From Flavobacteriales bacterium (GTDB taxonomy: Bacteria; Bacteroidota; Bacteroidia; NS11-12g; UBA955): a DNA stretch of 62,665 nt. Positions 51,083 through 60,300 of the stretch are shown here, piece after piece. Numbering within the stretch: the stretch's first letter is position 1; each line of letters starts with the position of its first letter. Position numbers and translations under genes: made by a program. Below the pieces are notes generated by a model that saw only the letters and a list, made by a program, of their open reading frames with translations, made no database searches and was not told the DNA's origin. Where the stretch lies: assembly GCA_947463095.1 (NCBI GenBank), contig CANHRE010000006.1:1-62665 (forward strand). Reading direction: 5' to 3'.

Positions 51083-51688
51083 TTAGAATGAGTATTCTGT
51101 GCGGTTTAGGATGCTGCGTCCCAGGGTGGCTTCGTCGGCATATTCCAGTTCGGCACCCACGCTGATACCTCTTGATATATTGGTAATACGGGCACCGGTA
51201 TCACGCAGTTTACGCGCCAGATAGAACATGGTGGTGTCGCCTTCAGCAGTCGCGTTAAAAGCCAGAATCACTTCTTCAAAATGTTCCTTCTGAACCCTGT
51301 GGAGCAAAGAGGCTATGTTCAGTTCATCGGGTCCGATGCCGTCAACCGGGGCAATCAGACCTCCAAGGATGTGGTAAATGCCTCTGAATTGGCTGGTAGC
51401 CTCAATGGCCATCTGGTCGCTGAAGTCTGCCACCACACACAGCTCCTTGCGGTTTCGGGAAGGGTTCATGCATATTGGACACAGCTCCTGATCGCTTACG
51501 TTCCCACATTCGCGGCACAGGCAAAGATCTTTTTTAAGGCGTTCCAGTGCCTGGGCCATCTGCAGCACTTCCGGTTCCGGACGGCGCAATAAATGTACCA
51601 CCATGCGCAAGGCCGTTCTGCGCCCAACCCCGGGAAATGAGGCCAGGGCTTGAATAGCATCATCAACAATGCGCGAACTGGATTCCAT
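51083..51688 (-). CDS. recR: Recombination mediator RecR
   Basis: 201 residues. An N-terminal helix-hairpin-helix (FPGVGRRTALRMVVHLL, about 19-35), a zinc finger (CRECGNVSDQELCPIC, about 56-71), a Toprim domain (CVVADFSDQMAIEATSQ..., about 80-175) and the C-terminal Walker-like tail are all present. It loads RecA at gaps with RecO/RecF. Upstream of the GT2 fusion gene, with only 1 bp between them; divergent from the slipin gene. Confidence 0.96.
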   Translation of the reverse strand: MESSSRIVDDAIQALASFPGVGRRTALRMVVHLLRRPEPEVLQMAQALERLKKDLCLCRECGNVSDQELCPICMNPSRNRKELCVVADFSDQMAIEATSQFRGIYHILGGLIAPVDGIGPDELNIASLLHRVQKEHFEEVILAFNATAEGDTTMFYLARKLRDTGARITNISRGISVGAELEYADEATLGRSILNRTEYSF

Positions 51689-51795
51689 TGGTGCGAAGTT
51701 AACTGCTGCAGCCTAAAGCATGCCCCGTTTTTTGCCCGTGGTTTTCAATCTCAAGTCAATTTCTGTATCATTGTATGCATCAATACTGCCCGATT

Positions 51796-52725
51796 ATGAA
51801 TCTTTTTATATACGTACTAGTTGCCTTAGTGATGCTCGTAATCCTGCGCTGCATCAAGGTTGTTCCCCAGCAAAATGCCTATGTGGTGGAACGTCTGGGT
51901 AAATTCCACGAAGTGCTGCAACCTGGCATCAACTTCATCATCCCGTTTTTTGACCGGGTTGCTTATCAGCATTCCCTGAAAGAAGTGGCGCTTGACATCC
52001 CCGAACAGGTATGCATTACCAAGGATAATGTGCAGGTGGCCGTGGACGGCGTGGTGTTTATCCAGGTAGTGGATGGCATGAAGGCCTCTTACGGCATTTC
52101 CAACTACAAGTTTGCAGTGATCCAGCTGGCGCAAACCACCATGCGCTCAGAGATTGGCAAGATTGACCTGGACAAAACTTTTGAAGAGCGTATGAATGTC
52201 AACAGGCTCGTGGTGGCTTCCATTGATGAAGCATCCATCGGCTGGGGTGTGAAAATCCTGCGTTACGAAATTAAGAACATCACCCCACCCAAAACCGTGC
52301 TCAATGCCATGGAAAAGCAAATGCAGGCGGAACGTGAAAAACGCGCTGTAATCCTGCAGTCGGAAGGGGAGAAGCAAAGTGCCATCAACCAGGCTGAAGG
52401 ACAAAAACAAAAGGTGGTGCTGGAATCTGAAGCCCTGCAGCAACGGCAAATCAACGAAGCCACCGGCCAGGCAGAAGCCATTCGCGCCGTTGCAGAAGCA
52501 ACCGCCGACGGAATTCGTTCTGTGGCTCAGGCCATACAATCGGAAGGCGGAATGGAAGCAGTCCAGTTGCGTGTTGCTGAAAACCTGGTGGAGCAGTTCG
52601 GCAAGCTGGCCAAGGCCAATAATACCCTGATTCTGCCGGCTAACTTCGCCGATATGGGCAGCATGATAGCTGCGGCTATGACGGTGGTGAAGAACCAGCA
52701 ACATACCCCAACCGGAAAAGCCTGA
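51796..52725 (+). CDS. SPFH/band-7 protein, paraslipin type
   Basis: 309 residues from ATG 51796 (MNLFIYVLVALVMLVILRC membrane anchor); ATG 51775 adds seven residues. The SPFH domain (VVPQQNAYVVERLGKFHEVLQPGINFIIPFFDRV...) is followed by a coiled coil rich in Glu/Ala/Gln (EKQMQAEREKRAVILQSEGEK...). Slipins organise membrane microdomains and stabilise or scaffold partner membrane proteins. It is translationally coupled (TGATG) to an NfeD-like gene, the classic slipin-NfeD pair. Confidence 0.93.
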   Translation: MNLFIYVLVALVMLVILRCIKVVPQQNAYVVERLGKFHEVLQPGINFIIPFFDRVAYQHSLKEVALDIPEQVCITKDNVQVAVDGVVFIQVVDGMKASYGISNYKFAVIQLAQTTMRSEIGKIDLDKTFEERMNVNRLVVASIDEASIGWGVKILRYEIKNITPPKTVLNAMEKQMQAEREKRAVILQSEGEKQSAINQAEGQKQKVVLESEALQQRQINEATGQAEAIRAVAEATADGIRSVAQAIQSEGGMEAVQLRVAENLVEQFGKLAKANNTLILPANFADMGSMIAAAMTVVKNQQHTPTGKA

Positions 52726-53156
52726 TGGATGCCGCAGTATTCTGGGGCTCTGCCGGGCTCCTTCTGGTCATTGTAGATGTAGCCTTCGGTTCCTTCTTCA
52801 TGTTGTTCTTGGGTGCAGGTGCTTTGATCACCGGAGCATTGGCCTGGGGTGGAATCCTTGCAGCACCGGTGCATCAGTGGCTATGTTTTGCCGCAACCTC
52901 ATCAGCAGGTGTCCTATTTCTTCGTAAAGCGCTGATCCGCCGATTTGGCGCGCAAAGCACACCGCGATATGACGAGCATACCGGACAACGTGTACTGGTT
53001 TGCGAAGCCATTCCTGCCGGTGGAAGCGGCCGGGTGATTTACCGGGGCGCCGAATGGCCTGCAAGAACATACGACGGTTCCGCCATGCCGAAAGATACCC
53101 ATGCCCTCATTCAATCGATGGACGGCATCGTACTGGTTGTAAAGGCAGAAGCTTAA
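52725..53156 (+). CDS. NfeD-like membrane protein
   Basis: 143 residues. Two or three hydrophobic segments (about 5-90: FWGSAGLLLVIVDVAFGSFFMLF..., WGGILAAPVHQWLCFAAT) precede a C-terminal OB-fold (TGQRVLVCEAIPAGGSGRVIYRGAEWPART). It is the short (YbbK/NfeD1b-like) form, lacking the protease domain of long NfeD proteins. Partners of slipins in membrane quality control. Start overlaps the slipin stop as TGATG. Confidence 0.9.
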   Translation: MDAAVFWGSAGLLLVIVDVAFGSFFMLFLGAGALITGALAWGGILAAPVHQWLCFAATSSAGVLFLRKALIRRFGAQSTPRYDEHTGQRVLVCEAIPAGGSGRVIYRGAEWPARTYDGSAMPKDTHALIQSMDGIVLVVKAEA

Positions 53157-53162
53157 CCGGGT

Positions 53163-54296
53163 CTAAAACCAAACGCTCATATTCCCGCAAAGCCAAGTAT
53201 CCGACCAGCGCAGCGGTTCCTTGTACCTTCCGGTAACCCCGAAAAATCGACGTCCCTCGATGCGAAACAGCGCATGGTCGTCAGCCTTGATGTTCATGCA
53301 TAAACCCGCGCTGCCGGCAGTAAACCCTTCGCGACCAGCAACAGGCCTAATCATGGTTGAGAAAACATCCCAGAAATATTCTATACGCCCTGCCATGGAA
53401 AGTTTCTTCGTCAGCTCCCTTGAAGCAATTATATTGGCCTGCCACCAGGTAGGTTCACCGTACGTGCGGGGTGCGAATTTCTGTACCTGTAATCCTGCAA
53501 ACAGGCAGGCTGATGCCTTCCAAGGCCCGGTTTCAGGATTCCATACCCAATACACATCGCTGAACAGGCGCTTACGGTTTTCTGGAACCTGAGCATTTCG
53601 TTCATCGCCGAAATAGGTATTCCAGGTGAATGTATGGTCCGGATTGGGACGGTATTCCAGTTGGGTACCTATAGATTTCCCATCGTTGCGGTCCTGGATT
53701 TCTTGCCAGCCGTTTACCAGGTACAAAGACAGGCTAACCTTCGGGGACAACGGCGCGCTCAATTTGACGCCGCTGAGGTAATACGGTGAATATTCGGGAG
53801 CCAGGGAGCGCGTGTACATCAACTGTTGGGCACTGATAGCATTCTCATTGGTATAGGGAGAACTCAGGATGCCCGCATCGAGCCAGATATTCCTGTGGCG
53901 AAACAGGCGAAAGCCCGCGGAGGCTTCCAGCAAGTTGCGCATGCCTGCGGGCTCTGCCGCGTAATTAGCCGCCATATAGGTGCCGAAGGCAGGAACGATG
54001 CGCGCCCTCAGCCGTTCAGACTTATAGTTCATATCCACATAGGCCAAATTGATGTTCAATTCCTGGAGTCTGGCGCTGGAAACAAAGTAGGGGGCCTGCC
54101 TGGTAGCAGGTTTACTGAACAAATAACCGGCGTAAATGTCGGCATAAGCAGATATACTGAAGTTCCCTTTTTTATTCAGCGCAGCGGAATCGATTTCCCG
54201 ACCTGAAACAACCTGCGCCCATGAAGGAGTTTTTGTACTGAAGCAACACAGAATACATGCTGCGCGGCAGATGAACATGAACTTTTTCAGTTCCAT
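53163..54296 (-). CDS. Outer-membrane beta-barrel porin-like protein
   Basis: 377 residues. The signal peptide is unusual in having several cysteines (RAACILCCFSTKTPSWAQ). The mature part alternates aromatic strands throughout (SAYADIYAGYLFS, LNINLAYVDMNYKSERLRARIVPAFGTYM, YLSGVKLSAPLSPKVSLSLYLVNGWQ) and ends in WF, as outer-membrane barrels commonly do. It resembles the 'BBP2-like/outer membrane porin' group of Bacteroidota. The cargo is unknown. It is convergent with the nfeD gene 6 bp away. Confidence 0.8.
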   Translation of the reverse strand: MELKKFMFICRAACILCCFSTKTPSWAQVVSGREIDSAALNKKGNFSISAYADIYAGYLFSKPATRQAPYFVSSARLQELNINLAYVDMNYKSERLRARIVPAFGTYMAANYAAEPAGMRNLLEASAGFRLFRHRNIWLDAGILSSPYTNENAISAQQLMYTRSLAPEYSPYYLSGVKLSAPLSPKVSLSLYLVNGWQEIQDRNDGKSIGTQLEYRPNPDHTFTWNTYFGDERNAQVPENRKRLFSDVYWVWNPETGPWKASACLFAGLQVQKFAPRTYGEPTWWQANIIASRELTKKLSMAGRIEYFWDVFSTMIRPVAGREGFTAGSAGLCMNIKADDHALFRIEGRRFFGVTGRYKEPLRWSDTWLCGNMSVWF

Positions 54297-54377
54297 CGGG
54301 TAAAGTTACAGCCCTGAAATGAGGATGTCAAAAATGCAAACTGAACCAGATGAGCGGCGCAAAGCCTACCCCGGAAA

Positions 54378-55091
54378 TTAGTTGTAGGCGGGCTGATTCT
54401 TCAGGAATTTGCTGGCTTGCCGGTAGCGTTCGCTGGGATGATAGATAAAAAAGGCGCTACCGTCGCGGATGGTGTTGATTACTGGCGCGGTTAATGCTTC
54501 GGGCAGGGCAGGACAGCCCCAGCTTCGGCCTACATAACCCTGTTCACTCACCACTTTCTCACTAACATAGTCAGCCCCATGCACTACAATACCACGGCGT
54601 TCTGCCTGGTCGTTGAAACCGCGCTCCTGCCCGATCAGGCGCAGCGAAAGCCCGTGCTGACCCATATAGGTTGACCCGGTGATGAAGAATCCCAGACTGC
54701 TCATCAGGCTGTTTTCTGTATTGCTGAATTGGGTAGCAAAGCGTGCTCCGCTATTGCGGCCATGGCTCACCAGGGTGTGGTAAACCACGCAGGTGTCCTG
54801 AAGGTCCACAACAAAGAACCTCCTGGCTCCGCCATCTTTGCTGAAGTCGGCGATGCTCAGATAGCGTGCATTCTGCAACAAGCCTTCTGCTTTCAGTTTC
54901 AGGTAGCCGCTGAACGCTGTTACCCAGGCATGCATGCTCAGGCCCATTTTATTCAGGCCGCTGCGTTCAAACACGCGCATGGCTAACCTCGCTTCTTCGC
55001 TGTTGCGAAGCCCCATAGCTGCATCTTTGCCCGCCGGCGTGAACGCCAGCCAGGAAACAAGCAGCATCAAGATCATGAACCCTTTCCGCAT
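54378..55091 (-). CDS. YkuD-like murein L,D-transpeptidase catalytic domain protein
   Basis: 237 residues from ATG 55091 (MRKGFMILMLLVSWLAFTP signal). The C-terminal YkuD_2-type domain shows the His of GIVVHGADYVS (about 166) and the catalytic Cys in GRSWGCPALP (about 186), the H...S-x-G-C pattern of L,D-transpeptidases. It probably acts on peptidoglycan stem peptides or attaches proteins to them in the periplasm, but the family is divergent and activity is unproven. It is divergent from mnmH across a 72-bp gap. Confidence 0.82.
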   Translation of the reverse strand: MRKGFMILMLLVSWLAFTPAGKDAAMGLRNSEEARLAMRVFERSGLNKMGLSMHAWVTAFSGYLKLKAEGLLQNARYLSIADFSKDGGARRFFVVDLQDTCVVYHTLVSHGRNSGARFATQFSNTENSLMSSLGFFITGSTYMGQHGLSLRLIGQERGFNDQAERRGIVVHGADYVSEKVVSEQGYVGRSWGCPALPEALTAPVINTIRDGSAFFIYHPSERYRQASKFLKNQPAYN

Positions 55092-55163
55092 AGCCCAAAC
55101 TTTACAAAAACCATTCCGTTTCAGCGTGCAGAACCGATAACACGAGTTATTTTCGCAATATAC

Positions 55164-56150
55164 ATGCCCCAGCAACGCATTTTATTGGACGAGTTCATGC
55201 ACTTGCGCACGCAGGGTGTACCTATTGCCGATGTACGCAGCGAACAGGAGTTTGCCGAGGGACATATTCCCGCCGCGTTGAACATGCCGCTGCTGGTGAA
55301 CGAACACCGCGTAATCGTTGGAACAGCCTACAAACAACAGGGGCGTGAAGCGGCCATCCGCAAAGGCTGGGATCTGGCCGGGCCTCGCTTCGGGCAAATT
55401 TATCGCCATGCCGGCAGGATTGCCGGCGACAGCGGTCGCCTGTTGTTGCACTGCTGGCGGGGGGGCATGCGCAGCGAAATAGCCTCCTGGATCAGCGGCT
55501 TCGGCGGTCTGGAGGTTCTGGTGCTGGAAGGAGGATACAAAGCCTATCGGAATCAGGTGCTGGCGCGGTTGCATCAGGTGCCTGAAAACCTGTGTGTTGT
55601 GGGTGGTGCCACAGGAAGCGGGAAGACCGCCTACCTGCACCTCTTGCACAACAATGGCGTTCAGGTGGTAGACCTTGAAGGCTTAGCCAGCCACAAGGGA
55701 AGCAGTTTTGGTGCCCTGGGAATGAAGGAACAACCTTCGCAGGAGCAATTTGAAAATGCACTGGCAGACCGTTTGGCACAGCTGAACCCCGAACAGCCTG
55801 TTTGGTTAGAATATGAAAGCCGCACCATTGGCAGGCTGGTATTGCCTGAAGCCCTGTTCAATGCCATGCAGCAGGCGCCAATGCTGGAGCTGGTGCTCGA
55901 CAAACAGGAACGAGTGCAGCGCCTGTTATTGGAATATGGACATTTTTCCGTTGATGCGCTGGAAACAGCTACGCTGCGCATCGGGAAAAGACTTGGGGGG
56001 CTTAAAACGGCGCAAGCTTTAAATGCCTTGCACGAAGGGCGACTGGAAGATTGGATATCCTGCTGTCTGGATTACTACGATAAAACCTATCGCTACGGAC
56101 TGGCCAACCATAAGGGTCATATAGAACAAAAAATCTGGAGTTGGATTTGA
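55164..56150 (+). CDS. mnmH: tRNA 2-selenouridine synthase MnmH/SelU
   Basis: 328 residues. An N-terminal rhodanese domain holds the catalytic Cys97 (LLHCWRGGMRS). The C-terminal P-loop domain starts with GGATGSGKT (147-155). MnmH converts 2-thiouridine at the wobble position of some tRNAs to 2-selenouridine through a geranylated intermediate. It needs selenophosphate from SelD, which is not in this window. Whether the strain makes selenium-modified tRNA cannot be told here. Divergent from the YkuD-like gene; a terminator separates it from the rhodopsin gene. Confidence 0.93.
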   Translation: MPQQRILLDEFMHLRTQGVPIADVRSEQEFAEGHIPAALNMPLLVNEHRVIVGTAYKQQGREAAIRKGWDLAGPRFGQIYRHAGRIAGDSGRLLLHCWRGGMRSEIASWISGFGGLEVLVLEGGYKAYRNQVLARLHQVPENLCVVGGATGSGKTAYLHLLHNNGVQVVDLEGLASHKGSSFGALGMKEQPSQEQFENALADRLAQLNPEQPVWLEYESRTIGRLVLPEALFNAMQQAPMLELVLDKQERVQRLLLEYGHFSVDALETATLRIGKRLGGLKTAQALNALHEGRLEDWISCCLDYYDKTYRYGLANHKGHIEQKIWSWI

Positions 56151-56160
56151 GGGTGCAGCA

Positions 56161-56194
56161 AAAAAAAACACAGGCCTTTCGACCTGTGTTTTTT
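56161..56194. terminator. Bidirectional terminator between mnmH and rhodopsin genes
   Basis: ACACAGG / CCTGTGT (56167-56173 and 56182-56188) with flanking A and T runs. It serves both convergent genes. Confidence 0.85.
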
Positions 56195-56212
56195 ATATGA
56201 AGCAAGAATGCC

Positions 56213-56938
56213 TTAGTCTTCAGAAGAGCGGCTCAGTGAATAAATCACCAGACCGAATCCGATTTTGTTAACGGCGTCTGCAATGTTGTAAACGATGTCC
56301 ATAGAATGGCTGGCAGCTGCTGGGTCGGAAACAAGTTGCATTCCGAACAGTCCGCCGGGAGTACCCAGGATGTAGCCGAGGGGATAGATTGCCCAACCAA
56401 CCAGTACAAACCATGCGAGGATATTCACAGCTTTAGCAACCTGAGGTCCTGCGGTTTTAGCAAGCTTAGCAACATCACCGAACCATACCAGGTACACGAT
56501 GTAGAAGTAAGCAAGACCAGAAATAACACCCCACATAACGCTGTTTCCGCGGTCAATGGTTTCACCGAAGTAACCGGTTACCAGCATCACCAGAGAAGCG
56601 GTGATCAGGGTCCACATAAGACCAATCTTTGCACCAGCTTTGCGTGTGATGAGGTAGAACTCAACGCACATCAGCGGCACAGTAAGAATCCAGTCTACAT
56701 AACGGAAGAAAGTAGGGGAATCTCCAGTTTCCAGGTTGTAACCACGCATGTAGTAGTAGTGTACTGCCGCGATGAAGGTAATCAAGCCAGATACAAGGAT
56801 GGAAGTTCTCCACTTCGGGCTGGTGTTACCCATTTCGAAGAAGAAGAAAACGGACGCGGCCATCATGGCCATGGTGCCGATAAAGAACGTAAAGGCTACG
56901 TAATTGTCGGCGGCGATTTTGAGTGATTCTAGTACCAT
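56213..56938 (-). CDS. Proteorhodopsin-type light-driven proton pump
   Basis: 241 residues with seven membrane helices. Helix C carries the counterion Asp82, Thr86 and Glu93 (RYVDWILTVPLMCVEF). This DTE set is that of outward proton pumps, not of sodium (NDQ) or chloride pumps. His60 partners the counterion, and the retinal Lys is in ADAVNKIGFG (Lys225). Met90 sits at the spectral tuning site (105 in GPR), usual for green-absorbing Bacteroidota proteins. Gly137 aligns without gaps to the fenestration site (Phe152 in GPR, Gly156 in xanthorhodopsin), allowing a carotenoid antenna. No retinal-synthesis gene is in the window. Own promoter; terminator downstream. Confidence 0.95.
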   Translation of the reverse strand: MVLESLKIAADNYVAFTFFIGTMAMMAASVFFFFEMGNTSPKWRTSILVSGLITFIAAVHYYYMRGYNLETGDSPTFFRYVDWILTVPLMCVEFYLITRKAGAKIGLMWTLITASLVMLVTGYFGETIDRGNSVMWGVISGLAYFYIVYLVWFGDVAKLAKTAGPQVAKAVNILAWFVLVGWAIYPLGYILGTPGGLFGMQLVSDPAAASHSMDIVYNIADAVNKIGFGLVIYSLSRSSED

Positions 56939-57023
56939 ATTTGTTTTTTGATGGGTTTCGTTAAAGGAACAAGAAGTTTCGACAAATGTTTTTTATTGTT
57001 TTAAAAAAGTTGGTTATTTTAAG

Positions 57024-57031
57024 CAAAGATA
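57024..57031 (-). promoter_or_regulatory. -7 promoter box of the rhodopsin gene
   Basis: On the minus strand, TATCTTTG (TAnnTTTG) lies 85 bases upstream of the rhodopsin ATG, predicting a roughly 80-nt leader. No convincing -33 box was seen. Confidence 0.45.
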
Positions 57032-57362
57032 TGCAAAACCAAGACTCTGGGCATCTCAAGTGCTTGATAATCATTGGCTTGAGGGGCGGTTTTGTTTTTT
57101 TTATTACCAGCTGCGGTTAATTCAGCGCCGGTCAAGTTGAACGGATTGTTCATATCAGAGCGTTTCTTTTAAGAAGGTTTATGCTGTCTGAAATGTTGTG
57201 TATGTTTCACTCAGACAGGTTCCAACATTATGAAAATCTCGGGCAAAAAACCTCAGCATGTTGATAACTTATTCATTTTTTGGGCGAGTTTGTGGATTAC
57301 TGACTTGAGTGCCAGTCCAAGGAGTCTTGTTTACCCTCCTATTGCTCAGCAGTGCTCCTGAT
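57032..57362. other. Divergent intergenic region between rhodopsin and ileS
   Basis: No gene is recognised. The stretch is AT-rich and separates the two divergently transcribed genes, each with its own -7 box. No clear operator or riboswitch-like fold was seen; in particular I did not find a T-box arrangement for ileS. Confidence 0.5.
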
Positions 57363-57370
57363 TATCTTTG
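57363..57370 (+). promoter_or_regulatory. -7 promoter box of ileS
   Basis: TATCTTTG is followed by CGCCC and lies 19 bases before the ATG at 57390. The context resembles the metG, cysS and tRNA promoters. Confidence 0.6.
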
Positions 57371-57389
57371 CGCCCTTAGAGCAACGATC

Positions 57390-60300
57390 ATGATGTACCG
57401 CACCTTGAAGCATGTAAACTGGCCCGACTTGGAACTTGGCGTGTTGGATGCCTGGAAGCGTGCGGAAACCTTCCGGAAAAGTATTGAAAACCGAAAGAAT
57501 GCGCCGGCATTCACTTTTTACGAAGGTCCGCCAAGCGCCAACGGTATGCCCGGTATCCATCATGTGATGTCTCGTGCGCTCAAGGATATCTTTTGCCGCT
57601 ATAAAACACTTCAGGGCTACCGCGTAGACCGCCGCGCCGGATGGGATACCCACGGACTGCCCGTTGAACTGCAGGTTGAGAAACGCCTCGGCATCACCAA
57701 AGAAGACATTGGTAAATCCATCAGCATCGCTGAGTATAACCGCGAATGCCGGAAGGACGTGATGCAGTTCAAGGACACCTGGGATAACCTTACAGAGCGC
57801 ATCGGCTTCTGGCTCGACCTGGAACAGCCCTATATCACTTACGAAAACAACTATATAGAGTCGCTGTGGAACCTGCTTCAACAACTGTATCAAAAAGGCT
57901 TCCTATATAAAGGTTATACCATTCAGCCCTATTCACCAGCGGCAGGAACCGGCCTGAGCAGCCATGAACTCAATCAGCCCGGAACCTATAAACAGGTGAG
58001 AGATACCACCGTGGTGGCCCAGTTTAAGATGCAGGGCAGCAGCGACGAATACTTGCTGGCCTGGACTACCACGCCCTGGACTTTGCCCGGTAACACCGGT
58101 CTGGCCGTAAGTGCCGACATAGAATATGTGCAGGTACAAACATTCAATCCTTACACAGGCATTCCGGTTAAACTGTACCTGGCCCACAACCTGCTGGGGC
58201 GCTGGTTTGATCCTGCCGGGGCAAATGCTCCTGCCTCCGACTGGAAGCCGGGCGACAAAATCCTGCCCTGGAAGGTACTGAAACACCTTAAGGGGCGTGA
58301 CCTGGAAGGACTGCGCTACGAGCAGCTGCTGCCTTATGTTCAACCCGAGAGCGGCGATAACTTCCGCGTTGTTTGCGCTGATTTCGTAACCACCGAGGAT
58401 GGCACCGGCATTGTTCACCTGGCACCCAGCTTCGGCGCTGACGACTTCCGCACCGCCCAGCTCAACAACCTGGGTAGCCTGACCACGGTTGACCGCCAAG
58501 GCCGCTTTGTTCCGGAAGTGTCGGATTTTGCAGGAGAATACGTGAAAGAAGCCTTCCTGAGCGAAGACCAGAAAGAGGCTGCACGCCTGCATCAGGGGCG
58601 CGACAAATACCTCAGTGTTGACGAGCGCATCGCCATCAAACTGAAACAGGAAAACAAGGCCTTCCGCGTTGAAAAATACGAACACAGCTACCCCCATTGC
58701 TGGCGTACCGATAAACCCATCCTTTATTATCCGCTGGAAAGCTGGTTCATCCGCACCACCGCGGTGAAAGACCGGATGGTGGAACTCAACAAAACCATCA
58801 ATTGGAAACCCAGGGCTACAGGAGAAGGTCGTTTTGGTAACTGGCTGGAAAATCTGGTGGACTGGAACCTGAGCCGCAGTCGCTACTGGGGCACACCTTT
58901 ACCCATCTGGCGCAGCGAAGACGGCACGGAAGAACGCTGTATCGGCTCGTTGCAAGAACTGAAAGAAGCCTGCCGGGAAGCAGTTCAGGCCGGCCTGATG
59001 AAGGGAAATCCCGTTGATCAACCCGACTTCGAATTGCACCGCCCCTGGGTGGATGATATTGTGCTGCTCAGCCCGCAGGGTAAGCCTATGCGCCGCGAAA
59101 CAGACCTGATTGATGTTTGGTTCGACAGCGGCGCCATGCCCTATGCCCAGTGGCATATGCCCTTCGAAAACAAGGAACAGTTTGCACAAAGCTTCCCCGC
59201 CGATTTCATTGCCGAAGGGGTTGACCAGACCCGTGGCTGGTTCTTTACGCTTCACGCCATAGCTGTAATGCTGCACGACAGCGTAGCCTATAAAAATGTG
59301 GTGGCCAACGGACTGGTGCTGGATAAAAACGGCAACAAGATGAGCAAGCGCCTCGGCAATGCCGTAGACCCATTCACCACCGTTGCGCAATATGGAGCCG
59401 ATGCACTCCGCTGGTATATGATCAGCAATGCGCCACCCTGGGACAACCTGAAATTTGACCTGGAAGGTATTGCTGAGGTGCAGCGCAAGTTTTTCGGTAC
59501 CCTCTACAATACGTACAGCTTCTTTGCGCTTTATGCGGGTTTGGATGGCTTTGTGTTCCATCCCGACAGCCAAATACCCTATGAGCAACGCACCGAGCTG
59601 GACCGCTGGATTCTGAGTAAGCTGCATTCCCTGATGGTACAGGTGGAGGCGGCCATGGATGATTACGACCCTACCCGCGCTGCCCGTGCCATAGAGGATT
59701 TCGTGGCCGAGCAGCTCAGCAACTGGTATGTGCGCCTCAGCCGCCGCCGCTTCTGGAAAGGAAGCATGAATGAAGATAAACAGGCGGCTTACGAAACGCT
59801 GTTCGAATGCCTGCTGCGGGTGAGTGAACTCATCAGTCCGATATCGCCCTTTTTCAGTGAATGGCTGTATCAAAGCCTAAGTGACCCCATGCGCAAATCC
59901 GATTCCAATCAAATCCACGAATCTGTGCATCTGAGCAATTTCCCCAAACACAGGGAAAACCTCATCGATCAAGAACTGGAAGCAACCATGCAGGTAGCGC
60001 AGAGCCTGTGCAGCATGGTGTTGAGCATACGGAAAAAAGAAAAACTGCGTGTACGGCAGCCGTTGGGCCGCATCATGGTTCCGATTTCCGGAGCAGATTT
60101 CCGGCGCAGGCTCGAACATGTGGAAGCCCTGATCCTCAGCGAGGTGAATGTGAAGGAATTGCAATACCTGGCCGAGGACAATGAAGTGCTGGTGAAGAAA
60201 ATACGACTGAATTTCAAGGCCCTGGGGCCCAGGGTTGGCTCAGGAATGAAGGACCTTCAGGAGCAGGCGAAACACTTCAGCCAGGAACAAATCAGGGAAC

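Noticed and set aside
57032-57389. T-box or other riboswitch upstream of ileS
   Set aside because: No specifier hairpin, T-box sequence or terminator was visible, and the -7 box lies only 19 bp from the start codon.
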